Source: JAOUEA01 sp040882605
Lineage (GTDB): Bacteria > Actinomycetota > UBA4738 > HRBIN12
Reading direction: 5' to 3'
Length of the DNA: 64,000 bases
Assembly: GCA_040882605.1 (NCBI GenBank)
Contig: JBBEAY010000041.1
Location: 1-64,000 of the forward strand
Shown piece by piece: positions 42,465 through 50,272 of the stretch. Both the position numbers and the translations under genes were made by a program. The notes beneath the pieces were generated by a model that saw only the letters and a list, made by a program, of their open reading frames with translations, had not been told where the DNA came from and did not search any database. Numbering within the stretch: the stretch's first letter is position 1; every line of letters begins with the position of its first letter.

Positions 42465-43733
42465 GTGGGCGACGCGCCCCTCGCGGCTCGCATGCGCCCG
42501 GGGTCGTTCGAGGAGTTCGTGGGCCAGGGGCACCTGGTGGGTCAGGGCCGGGCGCTCACGCGCATCCTGTCTCGGGGGTCGCTGCCATCGATCATCCTGT
42601 GGGGCCCCGCCGGCACGGGAAAGACCACGCTCGCGCACCTGCTCGCAGACGCGGTCGGGGCAGACCTCATGCAGCTGTCGGCCGTGAGCTCCGGCGTCGC
42701 CGACGCCCGCAAGATCATGGAAGGCGCGCGAGGCGGACTCTTCCGCACGGTGCTGTTCGTCGACGAGGTGCACCGCTGGTCGAAGGCTCAGCAAGATGTG
42801 CTGCTGCCCGCCGTCGAGGAAGGCGCCGTGACCCTGATCGGCGCGACCACCGAGAATCCCTACTTCTCGCTCAACAACCCGCTGCTCTCGCGGTGCCTGC
42901 TGCTGCGGCTCGAGCCACTCGACGACGAGGCGGTCGCGACGCTGCTGCGCAGGGCGCTCGGCGACGATGAGCGCGGTCTCGGACGCAGCGGGCTCACGAT
43001 CGCCGGCGACGCGCTCGAGCACCTCGTCATGATCGCCGGAGGCGACGCCCGCATGGCGCTCACGGGCCTCGAGGCGGCAGCTGAGGCCTCGAGTGCTGCC
43101 GAGGACGCCGAGATCACGCGCGAGGTCGCCGCCGACGCGGTGCAGCGCAGGGCGATCGTCTACGACCGCCAGGGCGACGCCCACTACGACGTCATCAGCG
43201 CGTTCATCAAGTCGATCCGCGGGTCGGACCCCGACGCCGCGCTCTTCTGGCTCGCGCGCATGATCGAGGCCGGTGAGGACGCTCGGTTCATCGCGCGCCG
43301 ATTGATCGTGCACGCGAGCGAGGACATCGGCATGGCGGACTCGAACGCCCTGCTCGTCGCGGTCGCCGCCGCGCACGCCGTCGAGCACGTCGGGCTTCCT
43401 GAGGTGCGACTGAACCTCGCGCACGCGACCGTGTACCTGGCCACCGCGCCGAAGTCGAACAGCGTGTATTCGGCCATCGCCGCCGCGCTCGAGGACGCGG
43501 CGGCCTCAGACCCGGTGCCGCTGCATCTACGCGATGCGAGTTACCGCGGCGCGAAGCAGCTCGGCCACGGCAAGGGCTACCGATATCCTCACGACTTCCC
43601 TGGGCATGCCGTCGAGCAGGAATACCGTCCCTCGAGCATGACCGGCAAGCGCTACTACGAACCATCGGGCCAAGGCGACGACATCGCACGGGCGCCGGGC
43701 ACCGCCGTGCCGCGGGCGGCTGACGAGGGCTGA
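42465..43733 (+). CDS. rarA: Replication-associated recombination ATPase RarA
   Basis: A 422-residue AAA+ protein of the RarA/MgsA/WRNIP1 family: PLAARMRPGSFEEFVGQGHLVG, Walker A GPAGTGKTT, Walker B VLFVDEVHRW, sensor I GATTENPYF, and the C-terminal YDVISAFIKSIRGSDPDAALFWLARM tetramerisation domain. It acts at stalled replication forks. GTG 42465 gives a family-like N terminus; TTG 42444 or GTG 42381 are possible, but the extra residues overlap the previous gene and look unrelated. Confidence 0.93.
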   Translation: MGDAPLAARMRPGSFEEFVGQGHLVGQGRALTRILSRGSLPSIILWGPAGTGKTTLAHLLADAVGADLMQLSAVSSGVADARKIMEGARGGLFRTVLFVDEVHRWSKAQQDVLLPAVEEGAVTLIGATTENPYFSLNNPLLSRCLLLRLEPLDDEAVATLLRRALGDDERGLGRSGLTIAGDALEHLVMIAGGDARMALTGLEAAAEASSAAEDAEITREVAADAVQRRAIVYDRQGDAHYDVISAFIKSIRGSDPDAALFWLARMIEAGEDARFIARRLIVHASEDIGMADSNALLVAVAAAHAVEHVGLPEVRLNLAHATVYLATAPKSNSVYSAIAAALEDAAASDPVPLHLRDASYRGAKQLGHGKGYRYPHDFPGHAVEQEYRPSSMTGKRYYEPSGQGDDIARAPGTAVPRAADEG

Positions 43734-43764
43734 ACATCGAGGCCCGGCCGGGAACGGGTCGGGT

Positions 43765-43770
43765 AGGCTA
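43765..43770 (+). promoter_or_regulatory. Probable -10 element (TAGGCT) before the DUF948 gene
   Basis: TAGGCT lies in the 84-base gap after rarA, 47 bases before an ATG that has its own GGAGG. Confidence 0.35.
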
Positions 43771-43817
43771 GGCGACCAGCGCGACCAGACCCCGACCACG
43801 ACCCATGGAGGCTCGAC

Positions 43818-44192
43818 ATGACGCTCCTCGCCCTCACGGCCGGCGACACCGCCCTCATCATCCTGGCGTCGTTCTGGGGGCTGCTGGTGCTCGCCCTCTG
43901 CGTGGTGTTGCTGAACACGTTCCGTGTGCTCGAGAGCACGAAGATGACGATCGACACGATGCGCGAGGAAGCGGTGCCCCTGATGCGAGAGGTCAAAGGT
44001 TCCGTCGAACGCGCCAACCGCGAGCTCGACCGGGTCGACACGATGCTCGTGAGCGCCAACGACATCGTCGGGCGGGTGGAGAAGCTCTCGGGCCTTGTGG
44101 AGCAGGCGGCGGCGAGCCCGTTGATCAAGGTCATCAGCCTCGGCGCCGGCGTGCGATCGGGCTTCTCGAAGGTGCGGGGCCGCAAGAAGTGA
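43818..44192 (+). CDS. DUF948 membrane protein
   Basis: A 124-residue protein with one N-terminal helix (ALIILASFWGLLVLALCVVLLNTF) and a following helical/coiled-coil region (VPLMREVKGSVERANRELDRVDTMLVSANDI) typical of DUF948, ending in a basic tail. GGAGG precedes the ATG. DUF948 proteins occur between rarA and alaS in many actinobacteria. Their role is unknown; some resemble stress-related envelope proteins. It overlaps the next gene by four bases. Confidence 0.88.
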   Translation: MTLLALTAGDTALIILASFWGLLVLALCVVLLNTFRVLESTKMTIDTMREEAVPLMREVKGSVERANRELDRVDTMLVSANDIVGRVEKLSGLVEQAAASPLIKVISLGAGVRSGFSKVRGRKK

Positions 44193-44416
44193 AGCGAGGC
44201 TTCTGGGTCGCGCTGGGGCTCGGCGCAGGAGCAACCGGCGCGGTTCTCGCGAGCCGCTGGACCCGCAAGCAGGCCAAGCGCGTCGCGCCGAAAACGCTCG
44301 CTCGCGAGGCCAAGGGCGGTCTGATGGATCTCTCGAAGCTCGTCTCGGAGTCCATGCAGGAGGGCAAGCGAGCGATGGATGAGCGCGAAGCCGAGCTCCG
44401 CCGCCAGAACCCGTAG
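44189..44416 (+). CDS. Small membrane-anchored protein, DUF6167/YtxH-like
   Basis: A 75-residue protein: a short hydrophobic N terminus (FWVALGLGAGATGAVLA), basic residues (SRWTRKQAKRV), then an amphipathic helix ending DEREAELRRQ. This layout and position resemble the small actinobacterial proteins that accompany DUF948. GTG 44189 overlaps the upstream stop (GTGA), so translation is coupled and the pair may act together. Confidence 0.75.
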   Translation: MKRGFWVALGLGAGATGAVLASRWTRKQAKRVAPKTLAREAKGGLMDLSKLVSESMQEGKRAMDEREAELRRQNP

Positions 44417-44417
44417 T

Positions 44418-44423
44418 TAGACT
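44418..44423 (+). promoter_or_regulatory. Probable -10 element (TAGACT) for leaderless alaS
   Basis: TAGACT lies immediately after the preceding stop codon and ends six bases before the alaS ATG, with no ribosome-binding site between; this is a typical leaderless layout. Confidence 0.55.
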
Positions 44424-44429
44424 CGCCCG

Positions 44430-47066
44430 ATGCAAGGCGCCCAGATCCGCGAGGCCTTTTTGTCGTTCTTCGCCGAACGCGGGCACACACGCGTCCGCTC
44501 GTCGTCGCTCATCCCCCCGCCCGGATCGGGTCTGCTCCTCACGAACGCCGGTATGAATCAGTTCATCCCGTACTTCCTGGGGCAGGCCGCGGCGCCGTAC
44601 CCCAGGGCCGTCACGTCGCAGAAGGTGATGCGCACCAACGACATCGAGAACGTCGGACACGACGCTCGGCACCTCACATTCTTCGAGATGCTCGGGAACT
44701 TCTCGTTCGCCGACTACTTCAAGGCCGATGCGATCGCGTGGGCGCACGAGCTCCTCACCGAACGCTTCGGCATCGAGCACGATCGCCTCTGGGTGACGGT
44801 CTACGAAGACGACGACGAGGCCGCGTCGGCCTGGGTCGACCTCGCGCGGGTCTCCCCCGATCGCATCGTTCGGCGCGGGAAGCTCGATGCCGAGGGCGAG
44901 CTCGCGAACTACTGGCATACGCACGCCGCCGGCCCTGCCGGCCCGTGCTCCGAGATCTTCGTCGATCGCGGATCTAACTACGGCCTCGACGGCGGTCCCG
45001 ACGTCGATGAGGAGCGCTTCATGGAGATCTGGAACCTGGTCTTCATCCAGGAGCAGATCGACGAGGACGGCAACGTGCTTGCTCCCTTGCCAGGCAAGAA
45101 CGTCGACACCGGCTCGTGTCTCGAGCGCGTCGCGACCATCCTGCAGGGCGTTGACAACGTCTTCGAGACAGACCTTTTCGGCCCGATCCTCGAGGTCGTC
45201 GAACGCCTGTCCGGCCGGCGCCACGGACAGGATGCACGCGATGACGTGTCGTTGAAGATCGTCGCTGAGCACGCTCGTGCGACCGCGTTCCTGATCGCCG
45301 ACGGTGTGCAACCCTCCAACGAGGGCCGCGGGTACATCCTGCGACGCATGCTCCGTCGCGCTGTTTCCCACGCGCGACGGCTGGGCGTCGAAGGCGCCGT
45401 GCTCGATCCGGTGATCACGGCAGTGCTCGAGGGGTCCGGCGATGCCCACCCCGAGCTTCGCGAGAACGAGGCGTTCGTGCGGCAGGTCGCGGATTCCGAA
45501 GAGGGACGGTTCACGGCGACGCTCGGCAGGGGCCTCGTGCTGTTCGAGGAGGCCAGGGGGCGCGCCGAGGGCGGCCGCGTCGCCGGTCCCGACGCATTCA
45601 AGCTCTCCGACACATTCGGCTTCCCGGTCGAGCTCACGGTCGAGCTCGCGGCCGAAGCAGGGCTCGAGGTCGACGAAGAGGGCTTCCGCGACCTGCTCGA
45701 GGAACAACGCGCCCGCGCACGCGCCGCGGTGAAGAAGGTCGAGATCGATCTCGACGCCGGCGCGGTGCCCCCGACCGAGTTCGTGGGGTACGGGCAGCCC
45801 GAGGCCGAGGCGCCGATCGCGATGCTGCTCGATGCGAGCCACGGCGTGCTCGAGGCTGCGCAGGAAGGCGACGAGGTGTCGATCTTCCTCGGGCGAACGC
45901 CCTTCTACGCGGAAGCCGGTGGGCAGGTCGGTGACCACGGCGAGATCCGCACCAAGACCGGCACGGTTCGGGTGAGCGACACGCAGTGGGCGGGGCCGGC
46001 TTCGATCATGCACATCGGCACGGTCATCTCCGGCGAGGTGAGAGCCGGTCAGGATGCGATCGCCGAGATCGACCGGCGGCGCCGCGAGTCGACAGCTCGA
46101 GCGCACACGTCGACCCATGTCGTGCACTGGACCTTGAAGCACATGCTCGGTGAGCACGCCCGTCAGGCGGGCTCGCTCGTCGCGCCCGGGCGCCTGCGCT
46201 TCGACTTCCCGCACCCATCGGCGGTGCCCGTCGAGACCCTGGAGCAGGCCGAGCTCGAGGCGAACCGGCTGCTGGCTCGCGACGACGCGCCGAACATCTT
46301 CGAGACGTCGATGAGCGAGGCGAAGGCGCTCGGCGCCACGATGCTCTTCGACGAGAAGTACGGCGACGTCGTTCGCGTCGTCGAGATCGGCGACTACTCG
46401 CGAGAGCTGTGCGGTGGCACGCACGTCGAGCGCACCGGACGCATCGGGGTGCTCCGCATCGTGCACGAGGGGTCGATCGGCGCCGGCATGCGCCGGGTCG
46501 AGGCGCTCGTCGGTCCCGACGCCCTGCGTGAGATCAACGCGGAGCGTGAGCTGCTGCGCGGCCTGGTCGCCGCGCTCGGCAGCAAGGACTCGGCGGCGGC
46601 CCTCGAGCACGCTCGCCGCGTCGTCGAGGAGAACAAGAAGCTGAAGAACGAGCTGGGCCGCCTCGGGCAGCAACAGGCCGCGGGGCGGGTCGACGAGATC
46701 GTCGCGAGCGCGGTCAGCGTCGACGGGGTGCGGCTCGTGCACGCCGTGACCGACGCCGATGCCGACACCTTGCGCGATCTGGCGCAGAAGGCGGTCGACA
46801 AGCTCGGCGGACAGGCCGCCGTGGTGCTCGGCTCCGCCCAGGGTGGCAAGGCGTTGCTCGTCGCCGCCTGCTCGAAGCCGCTCACCGAACGGGGCATCAC
46901 TGCGCCTGCGCTGCTGGAACAGGCCGCGTCGGTCATCGGCGGCGGCGCCGGGGGCAAGCCGGGCCTCGGATTCGCGGGGGGCTCGCTCGCGGACGCGGTC
47001 GAGCCCGCGGTCGGCAGCATGCCGGCGCGCCTCGAGGAGCTCCTCCGCTCGATCCCGCGCATCTAG
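44430..47066 (+). CDS. alaS: Alanyl-tRNA synthetase
   Basis: An 878-residue class II enzyme: N-terminal catalytic core (IREAFLSFFAERGHTRVRSSSLIP, MNQFIPYFLG, NDIENVGHDARHLTFFEMLGNFSF), the editing domain with HTSTHVVHWTLKHML and CGGTHVERTG (zinc/editing ligands), a coiled-coil linker, and the C-Ala domain with GGKPGLGFAGG. Catalysis, editing of Ser/Gly-tRNA-Ala and tRNA contact should all be intact. ruvX begins one base after its stop. Confidence 0.97.
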   Translation: MQGAQIREAFLSFFAERGHTRVRSSSLIPPPGSGLLLTNAGMNQFIPYFLGQAAAPYPRAVTSQKVMRTNDIENVGHDARHLTFFEMLGNFSFADYFKADAIAWAHELLTERFGIEHDRLWVTVYEDDDEAASAWVDLARVSPDRIVRRGKLDAEGELANYWHTHAAGPAGPCSEIFVDRGSNYGLDGGPDVDEERFMEIWNLVFIQEQIDEDGNVLAPLPGKNVDTGSCLERVATILQGVDNVFETDLFGPILEVVERLSGRRHGQDARDDVSLKIVAEHARATAFLIADGVQPSNEGRGYILRRMLRRAVSHARRLGVEGAVLDPVITAVLEGSGDAHPELRENEAFVRQVADSEEGRFTATLGRGLVLFEEARGRAEGGRVAGPDAFKLSDTFGFPVELTVELAAEAGLEVDEEGFRDLLEEQRARARAAVKKVEIDLDAGAVPPTEFVGYGQPEAEAPIAMLLDASHGVLEAAQEGDEVSIFLGRTPFYAEAGGQVGDHGEIRTKTGTVRVSDTQWAGPASIMHIGTVISGEVRAGQDAIAEIDRRRRESTARAHTSTHVVHWTLKHMLGEHARQAGSLVAPGRLRFDFPHPSAVPVETLEQAELEANRLLARDDAPNIFETSMSEAKALGATMLFDEKYGDVVRVVEIGDYSRELCGGTHVERTGRIGVLRIVHEGSIGAGMRRVEALVGPDALREINAERELLRGLVAALGSKDSAAALEHARRVVEENKKLKNELGRLGQQQAAGRVDEIVASAVSVDGVRLVHAVTDADADTLRDLAQKAVDKLGGQAAVVLGSAQGGKALLVAACSKPLTERGITAPALLEQAASVIGGGAGGKPGLGFAGGSLADAVEPAVGSMPARLEELLRSIPRI

Positions 47067-47067
47067 T

Positions 47068-47526
47068 ATGACTCAGACTACTGTCGATGACGGCTCGGAT
47101 CGCCCGCAGCCGTCGGGCAGGGTGCTCGGACTCGACCTCGGCGACGCTCGCATCGGCGTCGCGATCTCCGACCCCGACCGGCGGGTCGCCGTGGCGCACG
47201 GCACCATCCGTGTGGGTCAGCCTCCGGGAGAGCTGAAGGCGGTGGCCGCGCTCGTGCTCGAGCTCGACGCGACCGCGGTGGTCGTCGGTCACCCCAGGTC
47301 GATGTCGGGCGCGTCGGGCCCCAGGGCCCAGCACGCAGAGGCGTTCGCCGGCGCCCTTCGCGCGGTCGTCACGGCGCCCGTGGAGCTGCAGGACGAGCGG
47401 CTGAGCACCGTGGAAGCAGAGCGCGGGCTGCGAGCCGGCGGGGTCTCGGGCACGCGTCGGCGTCAGGTCGTCGACGAGAGCGCGGCTGTCGTCATCCTTG
47501 GCGCCTGGCTCGACGCCCACCGGTGA
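47068..47526 (+). CDS. ruvX: YqgF/RuvX family RNase H-like nuclease
   Basis: A 152-residue protein with the RNase H-like fold: GLDLGDARIGVAISD (first Asp), VVVGHPRSMSG, and LQDERLSTVEAE (Glu), ending in DESAAVVILGAWLD (Asp). YqgF proteins have been linked to 16S rRNA end processing and to Holliday-junction cleavage. ATG 47068 is the natural start after alaS; the frame is open upstream only by chance. The stop overlaps mltG by four bases. Confidence 0.92.
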   Translation: MTQTTVDDGSDRPQPSGRVLGLDLGDARIGVAISDPDRRVAVAHGTIRVGQPPGELKAVAALVLELDATAVVVGHPRSMSGASGPRAQHAEAFAGALRAVVTAPVELQDERLSTVEAERGLRAGGVSGTRRRQVVDESAAVVILGAWLDAHR

Positions 47527-48608
47527 CCGGTATCCTCAAGACGCCGATGCAGACGACGACGCCGCGCCGTGCGGACCGCCATGCACGTCAGGAGCGTCCG
47601 CGGCGGATCTCGCTGCTCATCCTGTTCCTGGCGATGGCGGGCATCGCCGCCGCCCTCGTCATGGCGAGCCGTTACTACGAGGGGTGCAAGGGCGCCGCCG
47701 ACGGACCGCCCCGCGACGTCGCGTTCACGGTCGAGGAAGGCGCGACCGCCGAACAGGTCGTCGAGGGCCTCGCGGCAGACCGCGTGATCCCGTGCGGCGG
47801 GTTCCTCGGCAACCTGCTGATGCGCGGCACGGGCCTCTCGGGCGAGATCCGCGCCGGCACCTACTTGCTCACGACCGGCATGACCCTCGACGAGGCGGTC
47901 GAGGTGCTCACCACGCCTCCCAAGCAGATCCCCACCGCCGACGTGCTGATACCGCCCGGCTACCGCCTCACGCAGATCGCCGAGGCGGTCGAGGAGTCGC
48001 TCGGCATCCCGGCCGACGAGTTCCTGGCGCGAGCCGCCAACGGGAAGTTCGACCGCCCTGCGGCGCTCCCTGCCGGCGCGCCGCTCGAGGGGTTCCTCTG
48101 GCCCGAGACCTACCGCATCCTGAAGGGCGACCACGCCGACGCCGTGATCCAGCGGCTGCTCGACCAGTTCACCGAGGAGACGGCGAGCCTTCCATGGGAG
48201 AACGCCCAGGCGCTCGGGGTGACTCCGTACGAGCTCGTCGTGATCGCGTCGATGATCGAGAAGGAAGCCGGAGTGCAACGCGACCGGCTACTGATCGCGG
48301 GTGTGATCTACAACCGGCTGCGCGAGGGCATGACGCTCGGCATCGACGCCACGCTGCTCTACGACGATCCCACGCCCGATGGCGAGCTGTCGACGGCCGA
48401 CCTCGAGACCGACGGTCCGTACAACACACGCCTGCGGACGGGACTGCCCCCGACGCCGATCGCGAGCCCGTACCTCTGGTCGCTGCGTGCCGCCCTGAAC
48501 CCCGCCGACACGCCGTTCTTCTATTACGTGCTCTGCAGCGACGACGGTGGGCATCGGTTCGCCGTGACCTATGACGAGCACCTGGCCAACGTCGATGCCT
48601 GCCTCTGA
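47523..48608 (+). CDS. mltG: Endolytic murein transglycosylase MltG
   Basis: A 361-residue YceG-like enzyme. One TM helix (ISLLILFLAMAGIAAALVMA), a LysM-like subdomain (VAFTVEEGATAEQVVEGLAADRVI), and the catalytic domain with VVIASMIEKEAG, whose Glu is the proposed catalytic acid, followed by VIYNRLREGMTLGIDATLLY. It cuts nascent glycan strands and may set their length. GTG 47523 overlaps ruvX by four bases; ATG 47550 is a possible alternative. Confidence 0.95.
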   Translation: MTGILKTPMQTTTPRRADRHARQERPRRISLLILFLAMAGIAAALVMASRYYEGCKGAADGPPRDVAFTVEEGATAEQVVEGLAADRVIPCGGFLGNLLMRGTGLSGEIRAGTYLLTTGMTLDEAVEVLTTPPKQIPTADVLIPPGYRLTQIAEAVEESLGIPADEFLARAANGKFDRPAALPAGAPLEGFLWPETYRILKGDHADAVIQRLLDQFTEETASLPWENAQALGVTPYELVVIASMIEKEAGVQRDRLLIAGVIYNRLREGMTLGIDATLLYDDPTPDGELSTADLETDGPYNTRLRTGLPPTPIASPYLWSLRAALNPADTPFFYYVLCSDDGGHRFAVTYDEHLANVDACL

Positions 48609-48610
48609 CG

Positions 48611-48636
48611 CCGGTCTCTGATGCCGGTCTCTGATG
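48611..48636 (+). repeat. 13-nt tandem duplication creating the aroE start
   Basis: ccggtctctgatg occurs twice in tandem (48611-48623, 48624-48636). The first ATG opens aroE; the second is out of frame. Confidence 0.9.
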
Positions 48637-49517
48637 AAGGAGCAGGCGGCGCGCGTATCGGGGGCGCCACGCACGTCGTCGGCGTGATCGGCTGGCCGGT
48701 CGAGCACAGCCTCTCGCCGGCCATCCATAACGCCGCGTTCGCTGCCCTCGGGCTCGACTGGTCCTACGTGCCGTTGCCGGTGGCGCCCGGCGCGATGCGA
48801 TCCGCGGCCGACGGGCTCGTCGCACTGGGGTTCCGCGGGGCCAACGTCACGATGCCTCACAAGACCGAGAGCGCCGAGCTCGCCCATGAGCTCTCCGACG
48901 ACGCGCGACGGCTCAAGGCGGTCAACACGTTCGTGGTCTCCGGCGACCGCCTGCTCGGACACAACACCGACGCCCCGGGGTTCGATCGCTTCCTGCGGCA
49001 CGACGCGGGGTTCGAGCCTCAGGGTCGCACGGCGCTGCTGTTCGGTGCGGGCGGTGCCGCGCGAGCGGTGGCCTTGGCCCTCGGCCTCGCAGGTGCAGAG
49101 GCGCTGCAGGTTGCGGTGCGCGAACCCGGCCGTGCGGCCGATCTGATCGAAACCGTCGAGGGCACGGGTATGCGGGTGGAGGTCGTGGCGTTCGATGCCG
49201 TAGAGGGGGTGCACGCCGATCTCGTGGTGAATGCGACTCCACTCGGCGCCGACGGCAGGACCCGCCCGCCGCTGCCGGCGCTCGGACCGGGCGTGCTGGC
49301 GGTCGACCTGCTCTACCGGCCTGCGCAGACGCCGCTGCAGCTCGCCGCGCGCGACGCGGGCTCCGAGACATTCGGAGGTCTGGGATTGCTGCTGCACCAA
49401 GCGGCGCTCTCGTTCGAGCTCTGGACCGGCACCCCCGCCCCGCTCGACGTGATGTCGGCGGCGGCGCTGGGGGTCCTCGCGGAGGATCTACCGTCGACGC
49501 TTAGACTCACGCGGTGA
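48621..49517 (+). CDS. aroE: Shikimate dehydrogenase
   Basis: A 298-residue NADP-dependent enzyme reducing 3-dehydroshikimate. GWPVEHSLSPAIHNAAF (substrate Ser pair), NVTMPHK (catalytic Lys), GHNTDAPGF (Asp) and the dinucleotide loop LFGAGGAARA are intact; VVNATPLG is also typical. Translation seems to begin at ATG 48621 in a 13-bp tandem repeat, adding about 18 residues before the conserved VVGVIG strand; no ribosome site is evident, so the start is uncertain. The stop overlaps larB by four bases. Confidence 0.95.
   Translation: MPVSDEGAGGARIGGATHVVGVIGWPVEHSLSPAIHNAAFAALGLDWSYVPLPVAPGAMRSAADGLVALGFRGANVTMPHKTESAELAHELSDDARRLKAVNTFVVSGDRLLGHNTDAPGFDRFLRHDAGFEPQGRTALLFGAGGAARAVALALGLAGAEALQVAVREPGRAADLIETVEGTGMRVEVVAFDAVEGVHADLVVNATPLGADGRTRPPLPALGPGVLAVDLLYRPAQTPLQLAARDAGSETFGGLGLLLHQAALSFELWTGTPAPLDVMSAAALGVLAEDLPSTLRLTR
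49502..49507 (+). promoter_or_regulatory. Probable -10 element (TAGACT) for leaderless larB
   Basis: TAGACT sits inside the end of aroE and ends six bases before the larB GTG, with no ribosome-binding site between; the lar genes could have their own leaderless transcript in addition to read-through. Confidence 0.5.
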
Positions 49518-50272
49518 CTTCGCGCCGGGACATCGTGGCGTTGCTGACCGCCGTCGCCGACCGGCAGGTGGCTCCCTCCGAGGCAGCTGCTCGATTGGCG
49601 ACGCTGCCGTTCCGCGACCTCGGCTTCGCTCGGGTCGACACGCATCGGGAGTTGCGGCAAGGTGCGCCCGAAGCCATCCTGGGTGAGGGGAAGACCCCCG
49701 AGCAGGCGGCCGGCATCGCGCGGGCGTTGGTCGAGGCCGGTGCGTCGAGCGTGCTGGTGACCCGCGCCGACGAACAGATGCGCCGCGCCGTGCGCGAGGC
49801 TCTCCCCGAGGCGCAGGAGCACGACCTCGCGCGCGCGATCTGGGTGGAGCCTGACCCGATTTCGAGAAGTGGCCACGTGCTGATCGTCTCCGCGGGCACA
49901 TCCGACGGACCGGTGGTGCACGAAGCGAGGATCCGCGCGGAGCTGCTGGGCGCTCACGTGACGGTGCACGAAGATGTCGGCGTGGCCGGGCTGCATCGGC
50001 TCGCACCGGTGCTGCCCGACCTCGAGGCGGCCGATGTCGTCGTCGTGGTCGCTGGCATGGACGGCGCGCTCGCGAGCGTGATCGGCGGTCTCGCTGCGTG
50101 TCCCGTGATCGGCGTGCCGACGAGCGTCGGCTACGGCTCCGCTCGCGGCGGCGAGACGGCGCTGCATGCGATGCTCTGTTCCTGCGCCGACGGTCTCGCG
50201 GTCGTCGGCATCGACGATGGGCTGGGCGCCGGTTCGGTCGCGGCCCGCATCGCGCGACGGGCGGCGGCGTGA
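49514..50272 (+). CDS. larB: Pyridinium-3,5-biscarboxylic acid mononucleotide synthase LarB
   Basis: A 252-residue PurE-like protein. The first third (FARVDTHRELRQGAPEAILGEGKTPEQ) and the C-terminal AIR-carboxylase-like core (VLIVSAGTSDGPVVHEA, AGMDGALASVIGGL, PVIGVPTSVGYGSARGGETAL) match LarB. The enzyme carboxylates and hydrolyses nicotinic acid adenine dinucleotide, the first step to the nickel-pincer nucleotide cofactor. The GTG overlaps the aroE stop by four bases; larC overlaps in turn. Confidence 0.95.
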   Translation: MTSRRDIVALLTAVADRQVAPSEAAARLATLPFRDLGFARVDTHRELRQGAPEAILGEGKTPEQAAGIARALVEAGASSVLVTRADEQMRRAVREALPEAQEHDLARAIWVEPDPISRSGHVLIVSAGTSDGPVVHEARIRAELLGAHVTVHEDVGVAGLHRLAPVLPDLEAADVVVVVAGMDGALASVIGGLAACPVIGVPTSVGYGSARGGETALHAMLCSCADGLAVVGIDDGLGAGSVAARIARRAAA

